64,000 bases of DNA from Sarcomyxa edulis. Taxonomy: Eukaryota > Basidiomycota > Agaricomycetes > Agaricales > Mycenaceae. The stretch's first letter is position 1, and every line of letters begins with the position of its first letter. Location of the stretch: contig QUOL01000028.1 in the NCBI GenBank assembly GCA_009761415.1, forward strand, positions 146,235 to 210,234, given 5' to 3'. Positions 1-11,849 of the stretch are shown in pieces. Both the position numbers and the translations under genes were made by a program. The notes under the pieces are model-generated. The model saw only the letters and a program-made list of their open reading frames with translations. It was not told the DNA's origin and ran no database searches.

Positions 1-640
1 GGCTGTGTGACTGTTTTACAGCTTTTCCCGCCCTTTGGAGCTCCCTGTTCATTCACCGCCGCCCATCGACTACGTCTTCTCTAATATTGGCATGCTTCTT
101 GTAAGTCTGTCCTCGCCGTTATTGCGTCTTGATCCACTTGATGATGAATCCTTCTAGTCCAGCTCTTCCCGCGCCCCTCTCTTGTCTCGGCTGATTCACC
201 CAGTCCCTCTTATCTCCACTACGCCGAGCGGGGGTGTGCGAGGGGCAGAGCCCCTCATTGTGTACACCTCTCACTCTCAGAGCCCACCTCTCAACGTCAT
301 CTAAGTGGCAAATGAGAGATCCGAACCAAATTACCAGCCGCGAGCATTTGTTCCAAATCTTCGACGTCGAAGATGATTTGTTCGTCCTGGCGCAACTCAA
401 CGCACAACTGAGCTATCCTAAAGACCTCAGTAGCCCTCAAACCTACCTCCCACCTCGCTCTTGTGAGACATCTTCCCGCCGTAGATCCTTCTCGATACTC
501 AGGTACATTGCCATCGATTTCACCACCTTCGTCCCTTGTTCTTTAGCAGCTACATGAGGTCCCCCAGATGCCCCGTTATTGCCTGTGAGCCCTTTTCATT
601 TGTTTCGTTCGGTGTACTGTATCAATTCCTCGTCGAAGTT
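1..640 (+). repeat. Dispersed repeat family, copy 1 (truncated by the window edge)
   Basis: This stretch aligns by eye with 16.37-17.15 kb. Shared landmarks are an accgcc-cccatcga block, an intron-like segment beginning gtaagtctg and ending ttctagtccagctcttc, a ctacrccgagcg block, and a ggtcccccagatg / ggtccccagatg block near 555. The middle also resembles the reverse complement of the copy near 8.05 kb (cagagcccctcat). Copies are clearly diverged. Intron-like signals inside suggest a decayed, once-coding or spliced unit rather than a simple transposon end. Its class is unknown and its left end lies outside the window. Confidence 0.5.
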
Positions 641-3265
641 CTGTAATAGGCGAGCTTCGACTCGAAGTCTCATCACGATCTCATTTACACGCTACAGACG
701 CTGATACTCTGCTCCCATCATCAGCGCAAATCTAGTGCCACTCACTTCATTTCTTTTGACAACAGTTCCGACTCATACACTCACTAATCTACTCCTTACC
801 CAACAGGTAATAGTTGGCCCCATCAACGACTAGCAGAAAAAACGGCAATCTCAAGTCTCGGAGGGAGAAAGATGAGTCCAACTCATCAAGAATAGGGTTG
901 AATGTGTCGATTATTATCAATATATGCACGAACATCTCGTTTACTTCTGATATAGATTATCCATAAAATATCGGATTTGTATCTTGTTATGCACATTTCA
1001 TTCCCTTGTCTTCGCCGGTGGCTCCCGAGACTAAGATTGACATCCCTCCATGTCCGTTCATCCGTCCATCCCTCAAATACTGAGTGCTTCCATCGAGTTA
1101 GCATGCACTCACTGACCTTTCAAGTTGCGAGCCTCCGATCCCATGCCGAAGTAACCCAAGCTCGGGTTGTCGAGCTAGAAAAACAAGCAAGCAGACGCGT
1201 TACACCGTGTTGGCTCCCGATGATATATATAGAAACTCACCTCGACAGTACAGACAGGCAGTCTTTCTTTCTTTTATTCTCGTAGTTTCCCTTTGTCGCG
1301 ACAGTTCCAAGATGAAGAGAACCAACGACGCACCTAGGGACTGGGTGTATCGTCTTACTCGTTCCTACGAGAACGAGGAACGAGCTTCGAATGATAGAGT
1401 AAAACGGTACCCGCGGCCAGTGATTCTTGGTAAGTAGTGGTTGCGCAGTTCTTCTGAAATCAAAACGGCGGAATAGAAGGACGCGCTGTTGTTAGCTGAT
1501 TCTTTGCCTCCATGACACGATGTCGCCAGATGAGAACGAATGAGCGTAGGCGCAGGAATTTTATCGATATACTAGAGCCTCGTCGTGTTCCGAGAGCAAC
1601 GTGCTCGGCTGTAAGCTCAAGATCAGGGCAGCTAATATGAGAGAAGCAAGGGAGAACCCACCCTGTACTTTGACCTTGAGAGCTCGAGAGCTCGACTTCG
1701 CAAGTGGGCTTCTCCAACACGATCTGCGAGCCTGAGCCTCTAAGACTAGATGAACGGAATAGACGAAGAGAGTGCTTACCGTGAGCAGTCGGTTTGTCCA
1801 GTCGTGAGAGTGCTAAGACCGTGACGGTCTACCCTATGAACATGGCTATAAGTATTTAGTATTAGACTATACCAAGTAAAAAAAACGCACCGTGAAGTCC
1901 TTCGAACTCGTTCGAAATAAGTCGTTACTTGCTTGAGAGATTGGAAAACGGGATAGTTTGAAGCTTGGGTGGGCGAAAGGAACGAGATCGTGGACAATCT
2001 TGGATGCGCAACGTCAACGACCAAGATTGGCATTCTCAACTATTATTATCACGACTTTATAAGTATCCGATGACGTGTTGGCGGAAACGAGCGGCGATCT
2101 TTGGGGTTTACGTTTAATTCGTACCGTCCCCATGTGCGGTTGGTCTTGTAACGTTACTCGAACCGGCTGGCGTACCGCAGTGAATGCAAGTCCTCAAAGA
2201 TCGTTCCCTGTAAGCTGTCTTCACAACCCAGTCACTTGACCTCCCGGTAAGACTACTTGCAGTCGTCAGAAGCCTATCTTTCACATAGGGTTGTCTCGAG
2301 AACACACATACATAATTTCTGGGAGCTCCGGTTGGGCCAGAAAGTGTCTAGGAACAAAGACATTGCTCGCAGACCGGCAGACTATAGCTACAAGAGATAG
2401 GGGCCAAATGTTCTAATCACTCAAATCTTAGCGGATTTAAATTTTCATTTTGAAGGTGGGGCTATCTAGAGAAAGACTAGACACAAACATGTATCACTTG
2501 AATGATGTGGAAATATAGCTCCATTGTGGAGATATCACTCGCAGAAGGTAGAATTGCCTTTTGAGCCGAAATCGTGAGAAAACGCGCCGCCGCCAATTTT
2601 TCTGCAAACGGCAATAAATTACTTTCGGAATCTAATCTTCGCGTCCACCATGTTCAATTCCTCAAAACCATCCTCTCGCACTCGTTTCCAGGTCCCATAT
2701 ACAACTCTACATCCAACGCGTACTATCGACGATTTCTGGATCAGAACTCACGGGGGTTTCGAGTCCGAGTTGCCTTCAGCTCGCTGATACTCATTCCCAT
2801 CTCAAAGTATCGTCATCCTCTCGATCTTCTCCGGACAAGATCCTTAAGATGTCTATATAAAATTGAGGTAAGTCTACAGATTTTTTCCGCTTGAGCTCAA
2901 AGGTATATAATCTAGGAAAGCAATATCTGTCTATCCTTGACTGAACCCTCGGGCGTCACTGACACACTCCCAAGTCATCGTCGGACCCTTCTCAGTTTCT
3001 GTTTACGCAATCTTCAGAACTTCCTCTCGCTTAGGAACATGCAATAGCCGGGGGGTCACATCTGCAGGAGTAGAGTAGAACTTGAGAGCAGATGAGTCTC
3101 GAATTACAAATCTGTTTTATGAGTCTTATTTTCGCCTGTTCGCCCATGTCTCTCCCAATCAGATTCTGTGCTGATTGTCATCATCGTGCATTACTCAGCC
3201 TATTTACCTCAAGAAGAGCTCCACTTCAACTCTCCTCGCTGTGATTTCAAAGTACAGATTTATCT
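641..3265. other. Gene-poor tract with one possible exon
   Basis: No convincing gene. A possible first exon runs from an ATG at 1312 to a good donor (gtaagtagt) at about 1430. It is preceded by a gatatatataga stretch near 1219, and its product would be basic and charged, but I could not find a matching downstream exon. Around 2620-2700 the DNA resembles 10,290-10,380 (shared atctaatcttcgcgtc followed by a ccatcctctcg-ctcgtttc block), so it probably holds another old repeat copy. Nothing else is supported. Confidence 0.35.
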
Positions 3266-4471
3266 AGATTGTAAGTGCCTCTCCCTCGTACATCTTCCTT
3301 CAACCGTTCAATATCTTTATCCATACTGGCTACACTACTCTACCCGGAAAGCTGGATCCCCATGAGTGATTTCGTCGTCAGAAGTCGGGCAGTTGGACAT
3401 CGGAGTATGGTGGCAAGGTAAGTAACGAGATCAAGAATTTTGTAATTACTAATATATCTTTATCTACAGCATCTACATTCCCTCTCACCTTTGCACACAA
3501 CGGCCAGGAACCTCTCTCGATGTTTGCCCACTCTCCATCACGTCGCCATCGAGCAAATAGTAGCCCTTGACGCACTGGCCGAACACGTCGCGCAGATCCC
3601 CGAACTTCAGAAAAGAATTCCAGCAATATTCCAGCTGGTGAGCTTTCTTCCCAGCCTTTTGGGCGAACAGTCAGTATCGACACTTCTATCTATCTAGAGT
3701 CATCCAGACAGGAAATCCAAAACACGGCGCGGGATTCTTCATGCCCGTGAACTTCATACCAAGACGACGGCAGTGAGGGCACACGTCGCGGATCCTTATT
3801 CTTCCCGGAAGGTATTATCAGTCGAGGACCGCGAAAGCACGGTACGTAGATGCATATGCTTGAGGTCTATTGGACGACACTTATCAGGGCCGCAGAGCCC
3901 GAACTACAAGCTCATCCCCACCACAACGCGCTCACCACCATTGGACGTCGCAACTCATTCTCCAAGTACGCGGTGTTGTGACGCCCCTACATCCCTAGAG
4001 CCGTCTATGTCGCACACGGCGCCACACGCGTGAATCTGCAAGATCGCAGATTCAGTCTTTTCAGCGGGGACTTGAGCCGATATTACATCTTTTTTCGAAA
4101 ACGTAAGTCTCCATTCTGACGGATGTTTGGTCGCTTTGTTAGGACTGACAACAGAGCCTCTTTTTGTGTGTATAAAGCCAGGTCAAATTCTCTCAACCTT
4201 TCCCCATCTTCTTCCTCTCAGTTACTTCGTTCTCCTCCCACTTCACTATTCTCTCATTTCTCCCAACCGTCGCTCTCGCTCTCAAGGTCGAATGCTCATA
4301 GTGAGTAGTCCCTCCAGCTCGTCGTGGGCCCTTCGCTGAATTATATTTCCTGCGCTTTAGCTCTGCCGATGTCCCGTGGATTTCCACCTCTAAGGTGGGT
4401 TACCGCCGGTACAACAACCCCACCTCGGTGGCGGGTGGGGTGCTGCCCCGGGTGAAGAAAAGGCTCGTGTC

Positions 4472-5005
4472 ATGGTGACGGCACATTACAAGCTCTTCAC
4501 GCAAAAGACGGGCCTTACGACGGCACAGAAACTGAATTACACGGTGAAGAAAGTCAAGAAGCTCTTGGACAAGGGGACATTCCTTCAGAACGGCAAAGAC
4601 GAGGAGGTAAGCTACCAATCTTTATTCGTTTATCCTTGGCGCAAACTTCTGCTTAATTGGCTGCTCTCAGGACCGAACGAACAACTTTGCCCATCCCGCT
4701 TTGCGCGAGCTTTGTACGGAGTTCTATTATGGCCACCAAGAAGGTCTCGCTGTCCTGTATCCGAAGGAGTTCAAGGTCCTTCCCCTCGGAGCGCTCTACC
4801 TAGCCGCTACATGCATGAGTCTGACATTCCAATGGTCTCAATTATGTTGCTTACTTTCGGCTTTGCGCGCCGGAGTCAGCTTAACCACTGCCTTCGAGAG
4901 TGGGGTACAGGCATACACATCAAGGAACGATTCAACCGGTTGAAATACGAAGGGATCTGGAAAGCAACCATGTCACTCATCAAGAGAACCGAGGGCGACA
5001 AATAG
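4472..5005 (+). pseudogene. DUF6532-domain remnant (duplication copy A)
   Basis: Three exons fit in phase: 4472-4606, 4671-4814 and 4880-5005, giving about 134 aa. The spliced product contains the DUF6532 pattern seen in many Agaricomycete proteins: NNFAHPALRELCTEFYYG, then a conserved LGALYLAATC helix, then LNHCLREWGTG and a KYEGIWKA helix near the C terminus. Intron 1 is canonical (gtaagc...ctcag). Intron 2 begins ATGAGT where GTGAGT is expected, so its donor appears lost by one G-to-A change. Without that splice the frame changes. Upstream, an RRYNNPTSVAGGVLPRVKK-like stretch lies in another frame, suggesting a further break. The function of DUF6532 proteins is unknown to me. Family call fairly good; decay call moderate. 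Confidence 0.6.
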
Positions 5006-7995
5006 CACGGAGCGAAGCTGCTGGCATCGCGAGAACAGTGGGCATCTAACGGAAGGTAAGTAGATGGTCTCCTTTTGATGCAAGCGATGGTGACGTGCTA
5101 ACGGATCTCTGCTCTCTGCGCAGTTCTCGCTCTAGGCTTGAGCATCAAGGCGATCCTGAGGATTACAATCTCGGTATAGTTCTCGACTAATTCGCGTACT
5201 GTTTACTACACACTATATTTTGGGGGCTTTTGTTTGATGGACACTATACTCGTTTTGAGGCAAATTCGACTGATGCCATATGGATAATGGGGTATAATGA
5301 TGCTCAACTCCAGACCAACTGTCTTGAATCAAAATGCTCGTATGAGAATTCAACATAACTTGGCTAATACTGTAGGGGCGTATCGTTTGTTACCGACCTT
5401 CCCATCCAACACCTACCATACCGTACGCGTGAGCATCGAATCGATAATATTAACAGCAAGAAACCAATACAGTTATTGACGTACCATAATCATAACAACT
5501 CAGCGAACCAAAAACACCAAAGCTCCTTTACATCCATAGGCGCAGGCGTAAGCACCGTGGCAATGTGATTTCCGATTCTGCCCCTCGAGTTACATTTGTA
5601 CCAGTATTAGAGTCGAGTGCAGCGTGAGGTGCCGCGGGTCTGGGTCTTCCGTTCGGCGCTCCAAGTCTCTACCTCAACGTCACAGGTTGAACCACATCCG
5701 CATCCACGCCTCCTTCCAAAGTAGCTGCCATACCCCGTACCCCGTACTCAACCCTCCTTCCCAATCAACTAATCTACAAAGTCGTCTTACGCCATTCCCT
5801 TCCCTGACGCTCACCATACGACACCGCAGATCCGAACGGTAGTGGTGGTGGTGGTGGTGGTGGTGAAGCTTCGGGAAGGCACAGTCTGGAGACGAGGCCA
5901 ACAGAAGTGAGTACATGTGTGGGGTTTCGGATGGGTGCAGTGAATGCCAGGAAAGAAGGTGAATGAGTAAGCAAAGAATATAGAAGCCCGAACGAGGAAC
6001 GAGGAACAATCTTTGGACGAATATGGAAGAATGAACGAGTGAGAGGACGCTGAACGTCCGAACGTGCATGCCGTGATGGTGGTGAAGGGGAGGCAAAGTG
6101 GAGGTGCAGCGTGGGGATGAAACCGATGGAGGTGAGTGCTTCTGTATCTAGTGGTGTCTGGGCTGGGGTGAAGGTGTGAGTTGGATTTAGTCGGGATGGA
6201 AAACGAGGAAAGATGAACAGTAGATGAATGAATGAGAAGGGGACCAATGACGGAACCAATGATGAGTGAAGATGAGTAAGTATTGTGGAAGGAAGAAACG
6301 AAGACGAGTGGGGGCGAGTAGGGAGTGAAGATGTAGAAGAGAAAAGAAGGTGAGAAGGAAGGAACAAGGAACGACGAGAACGAGAACGAATGAAGATGAG
6401 ATTGTGAACAAATAAAGGTGGAAGTGATGTAGACAGGGACGCTAAAAAATGAACGAGCGAACTCACCCCAGCAAACCCAAGCCTCAAGTCCCGATCCCAC
6501 TCAAGCTGCAAGTTCCAACGTCGATCCCAATCCCAGGTCTTAACACACGAATCAACCCAAACGCCTCAAATTTAAGGCTTCAGGCTTGAGCTTGACCACG
6601 TTTGATTGTCGATCAAGATTTCAGATTTTAGGAGGTGCTAATCCTACTGAGCCGCGCGTCGAATCGTATACGAGTCGCTGTTATGCTGTTAACCACGCAC
6701 GCATAGAGATAAAGATAGAGTTGTGATGGGTTGCCAGTACGATCCTGATCACGATGAGCGATGAGCGCTGAGAGTCGAGCGAAAGGCAACAACGTATAGA
6801 TCTGACCTACGTACAAGACTCAGTCAGAAAACGATCCAAGAACGAGAACGAGAAACGCACCCAAGTAGACGCCCATTACCATCCATGCAATCGATCGACC
6901 GTATGGACTTCTACTAAACACCGTACGAATGAAGGAAACCCAAGCTTATTTAAGGATACATGCATGTATAGCCGGTCTATGTGTGTGCATATGCGCCATA
7001 ATCCAATCTAGAGAAAGAACGAGGTAAGTGTTATAAGGTGAGGTGCAAGAATTTCAATGCGCACAAGAACGAGATGAATGGATTGGATTGGACTCGGGCT
7101 TGACGTACAGTTTTGCATGGAGGAAGCCAAACTGTACACGTCTTCATCTGTGCGCGTCAATGTTCTGATCTGAGTTAGTCCAATCATGTCAGGACGCGAG
7201 GAGAAGGCGTCTAAGTTCTGTGTTATGAGAGAAAAGCAGGATGGGAGAGCAAGTCATTGTGTCACTTGGCTCAGTGCACATCTCGAAAACACTAGTGTGC
7301 CCAGTCGGTTGGATTGCTTGAAGACGGAGAGAGTGCACTGGCAGAGTCTACTGGAGGCCATGCATCATGATTGCGGTAGCTAAAGATTCCATGGTCTAAT
7401 TTTGAAATTTCAGAATTTGGTTAGCATGGAATCCATTGTCGAACGTGCTGTGGTGTGGAAACTATGGATCAAGGCTCCGTGCATAGTGGAGGAAAGAACG
7501 TTGAAAAACTGATGTGCTCCTACGTGTTGCAAGTAGCATAAAGAGGATCAAGTTGATTATTCGTGAGATCCACAATTGAGGTTCTGAGGCAATGGTCGTC
7601 ACCAAAGATCGCTATACTAAATCGAGTTTACAGTGCTAGAAAGGGACGGAGATAAGTAGACATGGAGTAGAAGATCAGAATAAGGAAGATAGCTTACCGA
7701 CGGCAATGATGACTAGAGCCTAGGAACGACGAGAAGGTCGGCATCAAGCACACTCACGAGTGGCGAAAGAGAGAGGGATGCGAGTCTACAAGTGACATGC
7801 ATGATGAGCCCTATCAACTGTGCATCACGAAGAGATCGCGGCGGGAATGGACGGCTGGCTCTAGCACTTTCAAGGGAATGTTGGGAGATATGTTGTAGAG
7901 TGCGTACGCGAGGACTGAGTTGGTAGTTGGAGTAAGCTGTTTTAAGAGATTAACGTCAACGCGTATCTTAATATCTCATGTCTCGAACAAGGACT
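5006..7995. other. Non-coding, purine-rich tract inside duplication copy A
   Basis: From about 5860 to 6450 the + strand is strongly purine rich (ga, gaa, gaacga runs). This creates long overlapping stop-free frames on the minus strand (up to 245 codons in 5774-6511) rich in Ser, Phe, His and Pro. Three frames are open over the same DNA, which points to base composition, not coding. A good donor (gtgagt) at about 6465 on the minus strand could follow a short exon, but nothing recognisable precedes it. The rest holds scattered splice-like sites and no gene I can support. Confidence 0.5.
5842..5865. repeat. TGG trinucleotide microsatellite
   Basis: Eight near-perfect tandem ggt/tgg units. The repeat number is the same in both duplication copies (other copy at 47181-47204), which supports a very recent duplication because such tracts change quickly. 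Confidence 0.9.
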
Positions 7996-7999
7996 TACA

Positions 8000-8600
8000 G
8001 GGAGTAATTCTCAGCTTAAACTACAGCTTGGACAAAAGAACACGATGAGGGGCTCTGTACCTCATCGCACTCGGTGTAGCCTAGGTGGGAGAGAAAAAGA
8101 GGGGGTAAATAACGAGGCAGGGTTAAAGGTGACTGATTGGGCATGGTAGGCGGCGACCTTGATCTACGGAGCTTCTTGCTGATGGGCGGCGGTGGCTCGC
8201 GCTGGAGTGATCTGGATGGAAAAAGCTGCACTGAGCAGACAGCTTCGATGGTGGTGTCTTTAGTCGGTGAGAATCCTTTGCCTGTAGAGCGAGCCATCCA
8301 AAACAACTGTGTATAAACGAAAGTCAGTCTGGGTTCGAAAGTTTCAAAGCAAAAAAAGCAAACGACAGGCAGACCATCTACTCACAGCTCACATGTTTGA
8401 TTGGAATGAAAGATGTTACCGTTTGAGCCTGTGTAGCACTTGGTTCGAGCGAGTGGCAGATGTAGTGCGCGACTGCACTTACTTGCAAACTCTTGAAAAG
8501 ACCACCTGACGGCGAAAAAGAGTGTAGAACCCTCGTTACTGAGATGACTCTGTGAGTCATGGTAGTCAAGACAGATGAACTAGGCAGGATAGAGATACTT
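8000..8600 (-). repeat. Dispersed repeat family, copy 3 (coding-like, in duplication copy A)
   Basis: Read on the minus strand, this matches 15.9-16.6 kb. Both carry a short exon encoding FWM-x-x-ST...GKG-x-SP...TTI-x-x-VC, followed by an REPPPPISK tract and then a ctacaccgag block. An acceptor (acacag) precedes the exon in both. Upstream, a gagtagatgg-ctgcc block and a stretch around ctttcgaaccc are also shared. The unit therefore descends from a spliced gene family rather than a simple sequence repeat. I do not recognise the protein. Frames are interrupted, so this is a relic. Confidence 0.5.
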
Positions 8601-8861
8601 ACACATGGAGCGCCACAAATCCAAGGCCTCGACTGAATAACCAAACTACAGAGTCTTCCACTCGAAGAACACGATTGAGTGGGGCGAAAAGGAAGAGGAA
8701 AGCAGAAACTAGTCGAAATGCGAGAGAGTGGAATGACAGAGAGAGATTCGAGGAGAGAAAGCGGTGAAAATGAATGCCGAGGTGGGACAGGGAATGAACA
8801 GCAGAGGCGGTAACAGATAGGGGAAAACAAAGAATGAAGGATTAGCGCTGAAGGCAGAAAA

Positions 8862-9490
8862 TTAAATCCAGGCAGCTCTCGCCACCCAAGGATGTACCAC
8901 CGTCACCACTTTCTGCAATAGTTTTATGGTCTTCAGCACGATTGAGCATATTGTCGAGATCCATTTCATCGATTTTCTGTTGATAACGCATGAGCAAGAC
9001 CCTCCGATTAAGGGAAAGAGAAATTTACATCTTTTGGGCACCATATTTCAAGACAGCCGTAACTTCATCCTTTGGCATGTTGTCAGGCTTATGAGGGTCT
9101 TTGCTCTCAGGGGAAACCGTACCGGTCAAACCTTGGAAAAGATACTGCCTAAGAACATGGTAATCACTGACGATATCCAGCATTCGGACCATCTGACTGG
9201 AATCAAAATGAGGTGGCTATCATGATAAAGATGATCCAGCAGCTTGTCGAGAAGAACCGTATTCCCGTTTCTCATGACAAGGCATGTGGGCATACATGGT
9301 TGTCAGTTCGTATCTCAGCGCCATCGAAGAGGTACGGGTGATTTGCGGTCCTTTAAGCTCCATAGCTAGATACAAGATATCAGCATCTGCGATTCGAATC
9401 ACGTAGTCAACAACATACCAATTTTGAACAACCCGATGTTGTTATTTCCGTTGGCGGTTTTCATCAAGTCCGGGAAATTCTGGAAAGCGA
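8862..9490 (-). pseudogene. CHD1-like chromatin remodeller fragment (duplication copy A)
   Basis: On the minus strand the pieces in order are: a TANGNNNIGLFKI exon end, a 53-nt intron, a MELK start, NHPYLFDGAEIRTDN, then (frame shifted) NGNTVLLDKLL, MVRMLDIVSDY, FQGLTGTVSPES, followed at once by MPKDEVTAVLKYGAQKM and, after an in-frame stop and an extra stretch, IDEMDLDNMLNRAEDHK and GDGGTSLGGE. These are landmarks of fungal CHD1 around the second helicase lobe and the segment after it. Between TVSPES and the KPDNMPKDE region roughly a hundred residues carrying helicase motifs V and VI are missing. It is a truncated, frameshifted and internally deleted gene copy with no likely function. CHD1 identity is from recall of the family. 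Confidence 0.72.
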
Positions 9491-11218
9491 GCCAGTCATG
9501 TCGTCGTCAGACTGGGGAGGTCGAGAGTCTAGCGAGCGGATAGATTCGGCATTGAGTTAATCATAGGTTTATGGATGTAATGAGGATGTCGTTGAGTTGA
9601 CGGATTAGTTAAAAAGGATGCATAGACGATGAAGTGGCCGATGAGGTCTCAGAGACCCTACATCGACGTAACTTGAAGGCGAGCCTGAGGAACGAAAGTT
9701 AAACGGTAAATTCATCCATTAGCACCAAACGAATGACAGGGAGGGAGTTCCCAGCCGATAAATGAGTGAATAACATACCAAAAAATACAAGCTCCTCCGA
9801 TCCAGACTCTTGCCCAGCGGTTTGCTATGCGAGCGCTCTCGCAGATCCCATGTTGTGGTTATTTCAATGTCTGGCATACCAGACGGCTTTAAGATGTGTT
9901 CTGTAGAATCAATCATGGATCGGACCATCGGTGGCTGCAGGTGAAACTGTGGGATGAGCGTGAGTCTGCAAAACCGTTCCATTTCAAGCTCATCAGTTAA
10001 AAATCTGAATGTGAGACGTACTTTGGCTCAAGATGAAACGAATATTGCCCAAAAGGTGCCGTTAGATGAGAGGGTAAATGTGTCCTAGAGGAGACCGAAT
10101 GTGTCTAAGTCTTGAGAGCAAAGTCCGAGTCGAGTTCATGACAGTCAAGGTTCGTAGATTTCAAGACATTTGAGAAATTCGAGGGCCTTTGCATTGAATA
10201 TGAGGCAATTGAAGATAGTCCGGGATGTGCAGAACATGCAGATAAAAACCGAGGCGAAATCATGAAGTATACGAAGACAAGTGATTTCGATTGCGTCTTC
10301 GGAAATCTAATCTTCGCGTCTCTTCCCCCCACCACAATTGCAACCATTTCCTCGACAAATAGTCCATCCTCTCGGTCTCGTTTCTACATTCTACGCACCA
10401 TTATCTGCGAACTTCAGGGCACTTCAAATCCAATATCTTTCGCGTGAGTACTGAATACACTGGATTCGTCCTCGACAATTTGAACTTGTATAAGTCTGCG
10501 ACTTGTGATCATATCCTCCCCGCTTGTTGGTCCACCGCATTCCCACTCAAACTCCCAAACATCGCAGCCTCCCACTCCAAGTAGCATGTCACGTTCAAGC
10601 CTCCTCGCAACATTCTATCCAAATGGACCGGTAAGTACTCTCCCATCGCGTAATTGTCTGGCGCTTCCTTTCAAGCTCAAACACCATCTCAGAGAACACG
10701 AAAACGCGGGAGACACTAGCTGGATGGCATGCAGATGGTCGGATACCAGACGGAAAACGGTGCATGAGAAGACAAGCTGCTCGATGCTCTTGGGTAAATA
10801 TGGTGGGAACAGGTATTAATGGAGTGCAGCGACAAGGTGAGTAACAAGTCTAACGATATAATGGCTACAACTTCATTTGACTCCTTCGTGCGTGTTCGCT
10901 CTCAGGCTGTTTCCCTTTTCCATGATATCCACCTCGCTGTCCGTGACTTCTACAACTCCCTCAAAATCCTTGCGCGTTGCTCTTCGTCGTCATCGGTTAG
11001 AGATTGTGCGAGTAGAATTAGATGCAGTACAGGGAGAAGGTCAGTAACGACGCCGTTCATGTAGCGAGGTATGTGAACACCAGTTTATGCTACCGTATTC
11101 TTCGATCTAATGTTGTTATATTGTTTGATTTGATTTCTAGCTTTCAATAAAACCCCCCCCCCACACACTCTTGGCCGACTTCCACGAAACGAAACGACAC
11201 CGAGGTCTTTCTATTTAG
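9491..11218. other. Decayed tract with isolated exon-like pieces (copy A)
   Basis: A minus-strand open stretch at 9719-9982 reads like real protein (ERFCRLTLIPQFHLQPP, then a DIEITTTWDLRER segment) and ends at a plausible donor, but I cannot name it. On the plus strand an ATG at 10586 opens a 15-codon exon ending at gtaagt, and a piece at 10,905-11,000 encodes FHDIHLAVRDFYNSL after a ctctcag acceptor. No complete gene model could be built. The C homopolymer at about 11153-11162 is one of the two sites where the duplication copies differ. Confidence 0.4.
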
Positions 11219-11604
11219 GCCTTCAAGAGATCATCGCGATCGTCTTAGGACAAATTGAACAGGGCCAATGGATGGGCATCCCGCTCAACGCATGCTTCTG
11301 CGTCAGTCCCGATGCCAGGCTGCATATGTGGTACGGAAGGAGGTCACAGCTCGACGTGGACGGGGGACCATGTACGTCACTCTCTGCCTTTGCTTTTGTT
11401 GAGTTTTCCGTAACTAATCGAGACTATAGACGTCAACGCCAAGGCAGTGCTCGCAGTTTGCTTTCTAAATGGTCTTCACTGTTGGAAGATTCCTCACGCC
11501 TTTGTGGAAATTAAGTCGCTTCAACTTTTGTTCAAACTTTTTGAACAAAAGTTGAAGCGACTTTATTCCCACGGAGGCATTGCCGCACGGATTATTCTTT
11601 CCAA
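11219..11604 (+). pseudogene. Fragment of an unrecognised gene carrying a coding palindrome (copy A)
   Basis: Two exons splice in phase: 11219-11371 and 11430-11604, separated by a 58-nt intron (gtacgt...tatag). They encode about 109 residues: GIPLNACFCVSPDARLHMWYG, DVDGG, NAKAVLAVCFLNGLHCWKIP, and an amphipathic helix KSLQLLFKLFEQKLKRLYSH followed by GGIAARIILSK, then a good donor. The next candidate exon (after cag at about 11655) soon meets a stop, so the gene is truncated. The regular hydrophobic pattern and correct splicing argue that this was a real gene. I do not recognise the family. The helix-coding DNA is nearly self-complementary. Confidence 0.5.
11513..11563. repeat. Palindrome within coding sequence (copy A)
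   Basis: Perfect 22-bp inverted arms (11513-11534 and 11542-11563) surround a 7-nt loop. A weaker extension pairs gcctttgtggaaatt on the left with attcccacggaggc on the right. The same sequence occurs as a longer perfect hairpin at 26982-27065, and as one arm at 44586-44605. Confidence 0.85.
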
Positions 11605-11849
11605 GTATGTGAATTGACCAGATATTCTACCAGTACTCACGAGATATTCTGCAGACTTCCAAGCAAACAACGTCCCTCAGAGGCATAAGATAGCAGAACG
11701 ATAGTGCGAGGAACATGGCAGGCAAGTAAGGAGTGTTCAAGCTCAAGCACACAAGGTACATAGTAGTATCTCTCATCTAACATAATCGTAATCTTTGCAC
11801 ACAGGACTTTACATCTCGATACTCTAAATAGCCTTGAATATGTAATTCA

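Noticed and set aside
5774..6511. Long overlapping minus-strand open frames (245, 229 and 138 codons), also at 47113-47850
   Set aside because: Three frames are open over the same purine-rich DNA, and the products are low-complexity Ser/Phe/His/Pro. This is expected from composition, and there are no motifs or consistent splice signals.
9380..9410. A gattcgaatc stretch resembling a tRNA T-arm
   Set aside because: No acceptor stem, D-arm or anticodon stem can be folded around it. It lies within the intron of the CHD1 fragment.
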